Made by a program: the position numbers and the translations under genes
Shown: piece after piece, positions 9,762 to 18,272 of the stretch
How the letters are laid out: each line of letters starts with the position of its first letter
Position numbering within the stretch: position 1 is the first letter of the stretch
Assembly (NCBI GenBank): GCA_013152315.1
Contig: JAADGP010000145.1
Coordinates: forward strand, 1-32,249
Reading direction: 5' to 3'
DNA: 32,249 nucleotides
Source of the DNA: FCB group bacterium
GTDB lineage: Bacteria; Fidelibacterota; Marinisomatia; Marinisomatales; JAADGP01
The notes under the pieces: model-generated
The model's input: only the letters and a program-made list of their open reading frames with translations
Database searches by the model: none
Told to the model about the DNA's origin: nothing

Positions 9762-11013
9762 AAGCAAACGCAGTCATCTTAAAAATACCGTAAAGGAAAG
9801 CCTGCGAATGGCCCTGGAGGCCATTCGTGACAACAAACTGCGCTCGGTTTTGACGCTGTTGGGGATTGCCATCGGGGTGTTTTCGGTCATCGGCGTAATG
9901 ACCGCGATCCGGACATTGGAAACATCGATTGAATCCGGCCTGAATGTGTTTGGTACCAATACCTTTTTAATACAAAAATACCCGGCGGTGACGATAGGCG
10001 GACATTCAAGACGAAAATACCGCAACCGGAGGAATATTACTTATGATCAGTTTAAGGAATTAAAAAGACGCGCCCGTTTACCGATCATGGTAAGTGTTAC
10101 CGACTATAGCGGCGGCCAAACAATTAAGTATCGCGATAAACAGGCGAAGAAGAACGTATATCTGCAGGGTGGTGACGAGGGGAGCTTACGGACGTTTAAT
10201 ACTTTCATAGGTGATGGCCGCAACATTACCGCGCATGATGTGGAATTCTCACGCAGGGTTACCGTGCTGGGTATGGACGCGGTTGACCAGATGTTTCCTT
10301 TCGAAGACCCTTTGGGGAAAATAATCACTATCAATGGAATTGGTTTTACGGTAGTCGGAATTGCCGAGCGAAAAGGTAAGATGTTTGGTCAGAGTCAGGA
10401 TAATTATGTCCTGATCCCGATTACGACGTATTTGCAGCGTTATGGTAAACGGTGGACTTCCCTGGCCATAACGGTGGAGGCGCCGTCGGCGGAACTATAC
10501 GACAAAACGAGGGATGAGGTGATTGGGATTTTGCGCATGATCCGAAAGGTTCCTCCCGGTAAAGAAAATGATTTTGAAGTAGTTTCCAACGCCCAGTTAA
10601 TTGAAACTTTCGGTCAGTTTACCGGAGGGGTGAAACTGTTCGCCCTGGCGATCAGTATTATCGCGCTGTTGGTGGCGGGAATCGGAATTATGAACATTAT
10701 GTTGGTTTCGGTCAGCGAGCGTATCAAGGAAATCGGTATCCGTAAGGCCATTGGGGCGACCCGCAGGGATATCCTGATTCAGTTTTTAACCGAAGCCGTT
10801 TTCCTGAGTGAATTCGGTGGAATTACCGGCGTTATTTTGGGTGTGTTGGGGGGTAACCTGGTGGCCATGGCTTTTAATATCCCGGCCGTAATTCCGTTGG
10901 ATTGGGTACTGATCGGATTGGCGGTGTGTTCCGTTATCGGCGTCGGTTTCGGAATTTACCCGGCATACCGGGCGGCGAAATTGGATCCGATTACGTCATT
11001 AAGGTATGAGTGA
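9754..11013 (+). CDS. MacB-type ABC transporter permease (2)
   Basis: RDNKLRSVLTLLGIAIGVFSV ... GIGIMNIMLVSVSERIKEIGIRKAIGATRRDIL; ATG 9754 overlaps the upstream stop. Confidence 0.93.
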   Translation: MSKSKRSHLKNTVKESLRMALEAIRDNKLRSVLTLLGIAIGVFSVIGVMTAIRTLETSIESGLNVFGTNTFLIQKYPAVTIGGHSRRKYRNRRNITYDQFKELKRRARLPIMVSVTDYSGGQTIKYRDKQAKKNVYLQGGDEGSLRTFNTFIGDGRNITAHDVEFSRRVTVLGMDAVDQMFPFEDPLGKIITINGIGFTVVGIAERKGKMFGQSQDNYVLIPITTYLQRYGKRWTSLAITVEAPSAELYDKTRDEVIGILRMIRKVPPGKENDFEVVSNAQLIETFGQFTGGVKLFALAISIIALLVAGIGIMNIMLVSVSERIKEIGIRKAIGATRRDILIQFLTEAVFLSEFGGITGVILGVLGGNLVAMAFNIPAVIPLDWVLIGLAVCSVIGVGFGIYPAYRAAKLDPITSLRYE

Positions 11014-11019
11014 TCTTAG

Positions 11020-11244
11020 GGGCCAAGAGCCAAGAACCAAAATTCACGTTTCACGCATCACGTTTCCCCGACAGTCGTTGCGTTCCATCGGGCTCTCCGC
11101 TACATTCCGACACGTATCACGCATCACGTATCACGTTTTCCCGACAGTCGCTCCGCTTCGTCGGGATCTCCGCTACGCTCCGACACGTATCACGTCTCCC
11201 CGACCGGCGCCGCGTTTCGTCGGGCGTTCCACTGCATTCTTCCA
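11020..11244 (+). repeat. Composite intergenic repeat, locus 2: CAA/CACG 7-mers, cores 11068-11112, 11141-11185, 11200-11244 separated by 28 and 14 bp of 7-mers
   Basis: Three gap-free 45-bp cores counted directly; spacers cgtatca-cgcatca-cgtatca-cgttttc and cgtatca-cgtctcc. Confidence 0.9.
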
Positions 11245-11345
11245 TATCCAAAGAGGGAAATACAATATTCAGGATTATTTTCCTTTTTCTTGAAACAAGA
11301 AGGGGGTAGGGTCTAAATTTGCCAACCGCTTTTGTTAATATATTG

Positions 11346-11672
11346 ATGCCAAACGAAAACAAAATCACCACTCAGGAAGTCCGTAAAATAGCTCGTTTAG
11401 CCCGTTTAGCGCTGACCGATGATGAGCTCACGCAATACACCGGTCAGTTAAACCGGATTTTGGAGTATATGGATCAGCTTGGCGAATTGGATACCTCCGA
11501 TGTGGAGCCGATGAGTCATGTGCTGAATTTGGTTAATGTGGCCCGGGACGATGTGCCCGGTCAAACCTTGGCATTGGAAACGGTGCTGAAGAACGCGCCC
11601 ATGGAAAAAGACGGACATATCGCCGTACCGGCTGTGATCGGTAATCAAGAGGCTGGAAAGAGGACCCGTTAA
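11346..11672 (+). CDS. gatC: Asp-tRNA(Asn)/Glu-tRNA(Gln) amidotransferase subunit C
   Basis: ITTQEVRKIARLARLALTDDELTQYTGQLNRILEYMDQLGELDTSDVEPMSHVLNLVNVARDD is a typical GatC sequence. Confidence 0.95.
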   Translation: MPNENKITTQEVRKIARLARLALTDDELTQYTGQLNRILEYMDQLGELDTSDVEPMSHVLNLVNVARDDVPGQTLALETVLKNAPMEKDGHIAVPAVIGNQEAGKRTR

Positions 11673-12377
11673 GTGGTCGTCGGGGTAATTCCGGCCCGTC
11701 TTCATTCCACCCGTTTCCCCCGTAAAATCCTTGCCCCCATAAGTAACAAGCCGATGGTTGTCCATGTTTATGAAAGGGCAAAACAGGCAAAGAATCTGGA
11801 TCTGGTAATTGTTGCGATCGATGATGAATCGGTGGCGGAGGCGCTGGCGCCGTTTTCGGTTGAAACCGTCATGACGGCCGGCGATCATGCCTCCGGGACC
11901 GATCGCATAGCGGAAGTGGTGCGGGACATGGAAGCGGATATTGTGGTGAACATACAGGGGGATGAGCCGTTCATAGATCCCGGTATTATCGATGAATTGG
12001 TAACCGTGTTTACGGATAAACATGTTGAAATGGCAACCGCCGTCAGTACGGTAATCACGGCCGAGGATCTGTTGGATCCGAACACGGTCAAAGTTTTATT
12101 GGATGCCCATTGCAATGCCGTTGTTTTCCGGCGGGAAGTATCCGAAAAGGAAATCGGCGGCTATTATCGCCATATTGGACTTTATGCCTTTCGAAAGGAA
12201 ACACTTTTGAAATTCACACAACTTCAACCGACTCAAAATGAATTGCGGTTTCGGCTGGAGCAGTTACGGGCGCTGGATAATGGTATTCCAATCCGCGCCG
12301 TCATCACCGGTTATCCCTACCGGGGTATCGACACGGAGGAAGATCTCCTGAAACTGCAATCCGAACAAAGTAAATGA
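11673..12377 (+). CDS. kdsB: 3-deoxy-manno-octulosonate cytidylyltransferase
   Basis: VVGVIPARLHSTRFPRKILAPISNKPMVVHVYERA ... NIQGDEPFIDP; GTG start directly after gatC stop. Confidence 0.95.
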   Translation: MVVGVIPARLHSTRFPRKILAPISNKPMVVHVYERAKQAKNLDLVIVAIDDESVAEALAPFSVETVMTAGDHASGTDRIAEVVRDMEADIVVNIQGDEPFIDPGIIDELVTVFTDKHVEMATAVSTVITAEDLLDPNTVKVLLDAHCNAVVFRREVSEKEIGGYYRHIGLYAFRKETLLKFTQLQPTQNELRFRLEQLRALDNGIPIRAVITGYPYRGIDTEEDLLKLQSEQSK

Positions 12378-12417
12378 AACAATAAACGTATAACCTTGAA
12401 ATATACTGGATAAAACA

Positions 12418-14037
12418 ATGACGCCAAGACTTCCGGTTAAATACATTTTTGTGTTAGGGGGTGTTATTTCCGGGCTGGGAAAGGGAATCGCCGCCGCCTC
12501 GATTGGATACCTGTTGAAAAGTTCCGGCCTGCGGGTGACCATCCTCAAGCTGGACCCCTATTTGAACGTTGATCCGGGTACGATGAATCCGTACCAGCAT
12601 GGGGAAGTGTTTGTCCTGGACGATGGTTCCGAAACCGATCTCGATTTGGGCCACTATGAACGCTTCATCGATCTGAATATGAGCAAGAACAACAATGCCA
12701 CAACGGGGCAGATTTACCAATCGGTATTGGATCGCGAGCGGGCCGGCGAGTATCTGGGTGAAACCATCCAGGTGATTCCCCATATTACCGATGAAATTAA
12801 ACGACGCATAAAAGCGGTGAACACGCCCAAGAAATACGATGTGGTGATTTGCGAGGTGGGTGGCACAGTGGGTGACATTGAAAGTTTGCCCTTCCTGGAA
12901 GCGATCCGCCAATTGTCGGTGGAAGTAGGATACCATAATCACCAAATCATCCACGTGACGTTGGTCCCCTACGTTAAAGCCAGTGAGGAATTGAAAACCA
13001 AACCGACGCAGCATTCGGTAATGAAATTGCGCGAGATCGGTCTGTCGCCGGATATCATTCTTTGTCGCTCCGAATACCGGATTACCCAATCGGTACGGAA
13101 TAAGATCGCTCTTTTCTGTAATGTATCTCCCAATCATGTTATTGAGGGACGGGAAGTAAAAAGTATTTACGAAGTGCCGTTGGTCATGTATCAACAAAAC
13201 ATCGGGCGAATCGTGGCGGAAAGACTGGAATTGCCCTGTGAACCGGATATATCGAAGTTAAAGCAATTTATTGAGCGCTATAAGCATCCCGGTTGTACGG
13301 TAACCATTGCCATGTGCGGTAAATACACCGAACTGCCGGATGCCTACAAAAGTGTGTTGGAAGCCTTCGTTCATGCCGGCGTGGAGAATGACGCCCGGGT
13401 AGAGGTGAAGTGGGTACCGACGGAAGAAATTAAGGATGATGCCAGCGCCCGGGAAGCATTCGCAGGTGTGGACGGTATTTTGCTCCTGCCCGGTTTCGGA
13501 TCCCGCGGTTCGGAGGGAAAAATTCTTTCCGCCAAGTATGCCCGGGAAAACAAAATCCCCTACCTGGGAATCTGCCTCGGGTTGCAGTGTGCGGTAATTG
13601 ATTTCGCCCGGAATGTGTGTGGAATGGAAGGGGCCAACAGCACGGAATTTTCCCCGAACACGAAGTACCCGGTTATCGATCTCATGGAATCGCAACGGGC
13701 CATAAAAGCCAAGGGGGGAACCATGCGTTTGGGGGCCTATGAGTGCCAACTCATCCCGGGAACCAAGGCGTACGCAGCTTATCGCAAAAAGAAAATTTCC
13801 GAACGTCACCGTCACCGCTGGGAAGTGAACAATCGTTTCCGGGCAAGACTGGAGAAACACGGGATGGTTATTTCCGGTGTGAATCCCGAATTGAATTTGG
13901 TGGAAATCGTGGAAATACCGGATCACCCCTGGTTTGTTGCCAGCCAGTTCCACCCGGAATTAAAAAGTCGTGTAAACCGGGCCCATCCCCTGTTTCGCGA
14001 GTTTATCCACGCGGCGGTAAAATATAAAAAAACGTAA
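12418..14037 (+). CDS. pyrG: CTP synthase
   Basis: KYIFVLGGVISGLGKGIAAASIGYLLKSSGLRVTILKLDPYLNVDPGTMNPYQHGEVFVLDDGSETDLDLGHYERF; glutaminase motif PYLGICLGLQ. Confidence 0.98.
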   Translation: MTPRLPVKYIFVLGGVISGLGKGIAAASIGYLLKSSGLRVTILKLDPYLNVDPGTMNPYQHGEVFVLDDGSETDLDLGHYERFIDLNMSKNNNATTGQIYQSVLDRERAGEYLGETIQVIPHITDEIKRRIKAVNTPKKYDVVICEVGGTVGDIESLPFLEAIRQLSVEVGYHNHQIIHVTLVPYVKASEELKTKPTQHSVMKLREIGLSPDIILCRSEYRITQSVRNKIALFCNVSPNHVIEGREVKSIYEVPLVMYQQNIGRIVAERLELPCEPDISKLKQFIERYKHPGCTVTIAMCGKYTELPDAYKSVLEAFVHAGVENDARVEVKWVPTEEIKDDASAREAFAGVDGILLLPGFGSRGSEGKILSAKYARENKIPYLGICLGLQCAVIDFARNVCGMEGANSTEFSPNTKYPVIDLMESQRAIKAKGGTMRLGAYECQLIPGTKAYAAYRKKKISERHRHRWEVNNRFRARLEKHGMVISGVNPELNLVEIVEIPDHPWFVASQFHPELKSRVNRAHPLFREFIHAAVKYKKT

Positions 14038-14104
14038 TAGACGATTTCGTTCGTGGTAAGGGGGAAAAGTGCGTTGTTGGTTTCCCAGGCATAAAGTGTG
14101 AGCT

Positions 14105-14145
14105 GTAATACGTAAAACTTCTCTAAGAAGAGGAGTTTGTATTAC
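14105..14145 (+). promoter_or_regulatory. Stable stem-loop in the pyrG-kdsA intergenic leader with a competing downstream pairing partner (14174-14184)
   Basis: GTAATAC[GTA]AAACTTCTCT-AAGA-AGAGGAGTTTGTATTAC: 17 pairs (one G.U), 3-nt bulge, tetraloop; no immediate T-tract. Confidence 0.6.
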
Positions 14146-14239
14146 CGGGGTGTAGGATTGAAATCCGAATTTTAAATTCCTCTTTTGCTCCATACTGTTA
14201 TTTGTAGGTATCTTTAACGATGAAGGACGTGCAAAAATC

Positions 14240-15070
14240 ATGCCTACTGTCAAAGTAAATTCGGTAATATTCAAAGGTGATACCCTGCCGGTCATCGCCG
14301 GTCCCTGCGTCATCGAAAGTCGTGATCACAGTCTGCGGATGGCCGAAGGTATTATTGAAATCACTACCCGGTTAGGCCTGCCGTATATTTTTAAAAGTTC
14401 GTTTGACAAAGCCAACCGGACATCGTTTCATTCTTTCCGCGGACCGGGACTGGAAGAGGGTTTACGGATTTTGGCGGATGTAAAATCCACGTTCGGCGTA
14501 CCGGTTTTGACCGATATCCATTTGCCGGATCAGGCGGAAACGATTGCCGAAGTAGTGGACGTTTTACAGATACCGGCCTTCTTATGTCGCCAGACTGACT
14601 TACTGACCGCCGCCGCCCGGACCGGCAAACCGATTAATGTGAAAAAGGGGCAATTTTTATCTCCCTGGAAGATAAACGGAGTTATCGAAAAAATAGAGGC
14701 GACGGGTAACAGGAAAATCCTGCTTACCGAACGGGGAACGACTTTTGGTTACCATAGTTTGATTACGGATATGCGCTCGATCCCGATAATGCAGGGAACC
14801 GGATATCCGGTTATTTTTGATGCCACGCATAGTGCCCAGATGCCCGGCATGGGGGGTGAGAACACAGGTGGGTTGAGGGAATACATTCCCACTCTGGTTC
14901 GAGCCGCGGTGGCCGCCGGGTGTGACGGCTTATTCCTGGAAGTACACGATAATGTGGTTCAAGCTAAATCCGATGCGGCTACGCAGTGGCCCTTGGACCA
15001 GTTGGAAGAGATACTTACGGTGGCGAAACGTATTTTCGAAGTGATAAGGAATCATGACAGAACAAATTAA
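14240..15070 (+). CDS. kdsA: 3-deoxy-8-phosphooctulonate synthase
   Basis: VIAGPCVIESRDHSLRMAEGI ... YIFKSSFDKANRTSFHSFRGPGLEEGLRIL ... DATHSAQMPG. Confidence 0.97.
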   Translation: MPTVKVNSVIFKGDTLPVIAGPCVIESRDHSLRMAEGIIEITTRLGLPYIFKSSFDKANRTSFHSFRGPGLEEGLRILADVKSTFGVPVLTDIHLPDQAETIAEVVDVLQIPAFLCRQTDLLTAAARTGKPINVKKGQFLSPWKINGVIEKIEATGNRKILLTERGTTFGYHSLITDMRSIPIMQGTGYPVIFDATHSAQMPGMGGENTGGLREYIPTLVRAAVAAGCDGLFLEVHDNVVQAKSDAATQWPLDQLEEILTVAKRIFEVIRNHDRTN

Positions 15071-15596
15071 AAAGCGGTTGGCAGCGATCAAGTTGATTAT
15101 CAGCGATGTGGACGGTGTTCTGACGGACGGGACGGTGATTATGGGGGCCAACGGTGTGGAGTATAAACGCTTCAGCATCACCGACGGTGCCGGTATTGCC
15201 GTAGCCAGAGCGTTGGGTATCCGGATCGCGTTTATTTCCGGGCGTTATTCTACGGCTACCGAAAGCCGGGCCAAGGAGTTGAATATTGAGGATGTGTACA
15301 ACGGGACGCTCAACAAAATTCCGCCCTACGAAGAATTAAAGGCCAAATATAATTTAACTGATGCCGATATCGCCTATGTTGGCGATGACCTGATTGATAT
15401 TCCCGTGATGGAAAAGGCGGGGATTGCCATAGCGGTAAGGAATGCTTATCAACCGGTGAAGAAAATTGCGCATTATATTACTGAAGCCAAGGGTGGCGAA
15501 GGAGCTTTGCGGGAAGCAATTGACTGGATCATCCAAAGCCAGGGTCGCTATGAAGAAGCGATTGCCGTTTTAAAAAGGCGTCTGGTCAACGAGTGA
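15054..15596 (+). CDS. kdsC: 3-deoxy-D-manno-octulosonate 8-phosphate phosphatase (HAD, KdsC type)
   Basis: IKLIISDVDGVLTDGTVIMGANGVEYKRFSITDGAGI ... ISGRYSTATESRAKELNI ... YVGDDLIDIPVMEKAGIAIAV. Confidence 0.93.
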   Translation: MTEQIKKRLAAIKLIISDVDGVLTDGTVIMGANGVEYKRFSITDGAGIAVARALGIRIAFISGRYSTATESRAKELNIEDVYNGTLNKIPPYEELKAKYNLTDADIAYVGDDLIDIPVMEKAGIAIAVRNAYQPVKKIAHYITEAKGGEGALREAIDWIIQSQGRYEEAIAVLKRRLVNE

Positions 15597-15620
15597 TTAT
15601 TTCGAGGAATCGGCGACGCG

Positions 15621-16176
15621 GTGCATGATGAAAGTAAAAAGCAATTTGTCTTTGTTGTTTGTTATTTGCTGGTTGGGTTGATATTGGCCGGCTGCCGTTC
15701 GGTGAATACGCAACTAAACGATGAAACACGCGAAGGACGGCCGGACCAGGAAAGCTGGGGAGTGGAGATTACCCTTACTGATGAAGGTATTAAGCGCGCC
15801 GTTGTGGTAGCCGATCATTTGGAAAAATACAATGAACGCCAATTCATCATGCTGGAAAATAATGTAGTGGTTGATTTTTATGATAACACCGAACGCCACA
15901 CTTCGCGTTTAACCGCTGAACGGGCTGAGATTGAAGAACAATCCAATTATATGCGCGCCATGGGGCAGGTGGGTATCCGACAGCGGGGTGACGCTTTTTA
16001 CCGATACCCTGGCCTGGGATAATGAGCTGGAACTGATTTACACCGATGATTCCGTCATGGTCACCACCGAATTGCAGGACACCTTGTACGGAGTTGGATT
16101 TGAATCGGATGTTCGTCTGGAATACTGGAAAATAATGCAACCCTCAGGAGTAACGGATCGTGGCGAGGAAGAATAG
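15621..16176 (+). pseudogene. lptC: LptC-like LPS export lipoprotein gene, interrupted by an apparent frameshift near 15969-15973
   Basis: Frame of 15621 gives lipobox LAGC and ...NYMRAMGQV; the LptC-like sequence continues in another frame as VSDSGVTLFTDTLAWDNELELIYTDDSVMVTTELQDTLYGVGFESDV. Removing one G from GTGGGT joins them. Confidence 0.75.
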
Positions 16177-16903
16177 TCACCAAAAATTAACGGCGGTTAA
16201 TTTACACAAGCAGTATGGACGGCGCTGGGTGGTGCGGAACGTTGACCTGGAGGTGAAAAAGGGAGAAATAGTGGGGTTGCTGGGTCCGAACGGAGCAGGG
16301 AAAACCACGACCTTTTACATGATCACCGGGATGATAAAACCCACGCGCGGGAAAATATTTATTGATGAAGATGACATCACACACGACCCGATGTACCTCC
16401 GCTCCCGCAAGGGAATTGGATATTTGGCGCAGGAGCCGTCGATTTTCAGCAAACTGACCGTTGAAGACAATCTCAGGCTGGTGTTGGAAATGACGGGAAT
16501 GTCAAAACAGGAACAAAAGGAAAAGTTGGAGCAATTGCTGGAAGACCTTTCCATCCGGCATCTGAGGAAAAACAAAGGATTCACCCTTTCCGGGGGAGAG
16601 CGCAGGCGCGTCGAGATTTGCCGATCCCTGGCAATGGATCCGGATTTCATTCTGTTGGACGAACCTTTCGCCGGGGTCGATCCCATCGCCGTGGAGGATA
16701 TTCAATCCATCGTTTATTCGTTGAAAGATCGAAATATCGGCGTGCTGATTACCGATCACAATGTGCGGGAGACGCTATCCATTACGGATCGATCCTACTT
16801 GTTGTATGACGGACAGATCCTGAAGGCGGGGACCTCCGAGTTTTTGGCTAATGACGAAGAAGCCCGTCGACTGTATTTGGGAGAAAAATTTAAATTAGAC
16901 TGA
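16160..16903 (+). CDS. lptB: LPS export ABC transporter ATP-binding protein
   Basis: Walker A GPNGAGKTTTFYMITGMIKPTRG, LSGGERRRVEICRSLAMDPDFILLDEPFAGVDPIAVEDIQ is typical of LptB. Confidence 0.96.
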   Translation: MARKNSHQKLTAVNLHKQYGRRWVVRNVDLEVKKGEIVGLLGPNGAGKTTTFYMITGMIKPTRGKIFIDEDDITHDPMYLRSRKGIGYLAQEPSIFSKLTVEDNLRLVLEMTGMSKQEQKEKLEQLLEDLSIRHLRKNKGFTLSGGERRRVEICRSLAMDPDFILLDEPFAGVDPIAVEDIQSIVYSLKDRNIGVLITDHNVRETLSITDRSYLLYDGQILKAGTSEFLANDEEARRLYLGEKFKLD

Positions 16904-18252
16904 TGCCCAGGCTGGAACAAAAACTTACCCAGAAACAGGTTCTGACACCGCAGCAGATCCTGCAGGCATCGTTGCTGCAGTTGAATACCATCAACCTGGA
17001 GCAAAAAATTCTGGATGAGCTGGAATCCAATCCGGTACTGGAACCGGCTGAACCAACCCCGGAAGAAACGCCTAAGGAAGAAGAAAAACCGGAAGATACA
17101 TTGGATATACCGGATGACGACGATGAATATGAACCGGCAAATATTTACGACAATTCACAGCCGGAATGGAATCTTCCCATACCGGATCAGCAGGATTTCG
17201 TCGAGGGCTTGGTCAAGCAACTGGATTTGACCGATTTAACCGGAGAAGATCGGCTGATTGCGGAAGAGATATTATGGAATCTGGATGATCGTGGTTATCT
17301 TGTTACGGAATTGGTGTTGATTGCCGATCGATTTGGGAAGACCGAGGAAGAAATCCTGCCTATATTGCGCGTAGTCCAGCATCTGGATCCTCCGGGAATC
17401 GCGGCCCGGAATCTTCAGGAATGTCTGCAAATTCAATTGGACGACCAACCGGATTCCCTGGCGTACAGAATCGTCAGCCATCATTTTGATGACTTTGTGA
17501 ACAAACGGTTTGAAGTCATTCAGAAGAGGGTGGGATGCACTAAGGAGGAACTTGCCGAAGCGATCGACGTTATATCGCATCTGAACCCGCGTCCCGGAGA
17601 GGGACGAATCTTCACTCGCGATGAATTGGTTGTTCCCGATTTGATTGTTCGTGAACAGGATGGGGAATGGCTGATCCAAACCAATGACGGGGGATTGCCG
17701 GAATTACGGATTAGTCACGATTATCTGGAAATGATGGAGGCGAAAGCCAAATTACCGGTTGAAGCCCAACGATACCTGAAAAGAAAACTGGATTCGGGTC
17801 ATTGGTTTATCCAGGCCATTCGACAGCGACGGGAGACAATGAAAGCGGTAATGAAGGCCATCATCGATCGGCAACCGGAATTTTTCGCCGGAAACATTCA
17901 TAAACTGCGTCCCATGAAACTGCAGGATATCGCCGACGACATCGGTATGGATATTTCCACCGTAAGCAGATCAACGCGCGGGAAATATGTCGATACCGTG
18001 TTCGGGGTTTTCGAACTTAAATCATTCTTTACCGAAGGAATGGCCCGTGAGGATGGCAGCATGGTAAGCACGCATCAAATAAAACGAGCGTTAAAAGAGA
18101 TCATTGACAGGGAGGACAAACATCATCCTTTAAATGATGAGAAATTAGTGGAAGAATTAAAAGCACGAGGATATTCCGTTGCGCGACGGACCGTAGCCAA
18201 ATACCGGGAACAAATGAATATTCCGGTGGCGCGTTTACGGCGTCAATTGTAG
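16903..18252 (+). CDS. rpoN: RNA polymerase sigma-54 factor
   Basis: Gln-rich N-terminus LTQKQVLTPQQILQASLLQLNTINLEQKILDELESNPVLE; C-terminal RpoN box ARRTVAKYRE. Confidence 0.97.
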   Translation: MPRLEQKLTQKQVLTPQQILQASLLQLNTINLEQKILDELESNPVLEPAEPTPEETPKEEEKPEDTLDIPDDDDEYEPANIYDNSQPEWNLPIPDQQDFVEGLVKQLDLTDLTGEDRLIAEEILWNLDDRGYLVTELVLIADRFGKTEEEILPILRVVQHLDPPGIAARNLQECLQIQLDDQPDSLAYRIVSHHFDDFVNKRFEVIQKRVGCTKEELAEAIDVISHLNPRPGEGRIFTRDELVVPDLIVREQDGEWLIQTNDGGLPELRISHDYLEMMEAKAKLPVEAQRYLKRKLDSGHWFIQAIRQRRETMKAVMKAIIDRQPEFFAGNIHKLRPMKLQDIADDIGMDISTVSRSTRGKYVDTVFGVFELKSFFTEGMAREDGSMVSTHQIKRALKEIIDREDKHHPLNDEKLVEELKARGYSVARRTVAKYREQMNIPVARLRRQL

Positions 18253-18272
18253 CGGAACAGGAAGGAGAAACA

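Noticed and set aside
11006-11371. ORFs 11006-11293 (+), 11010-11309 (+), 11117-11371 (-) and the similar 23061-23249 (-), 23095-23301 (+)
   Set aside because: They are translations of the 45-bp/7-mer repeats (HVSRIT..., ...TKRSDCR...). Similar peptides at two loci come from the DNA repeat, not from a protein family.
11448-12023. 191-aa antisense ORF spanning gatC and kdsB
   Set aside because: Overlaps two well supported genes; composition typical of a reverse-frame shadow.
12454-13953. Long antisense ORFs opposite pyrG (247 and 231 aa)
   Set aside because: Shadow ORFs of a clearly recognised, fully conserved pyrG coding frame; no recognisable domains.
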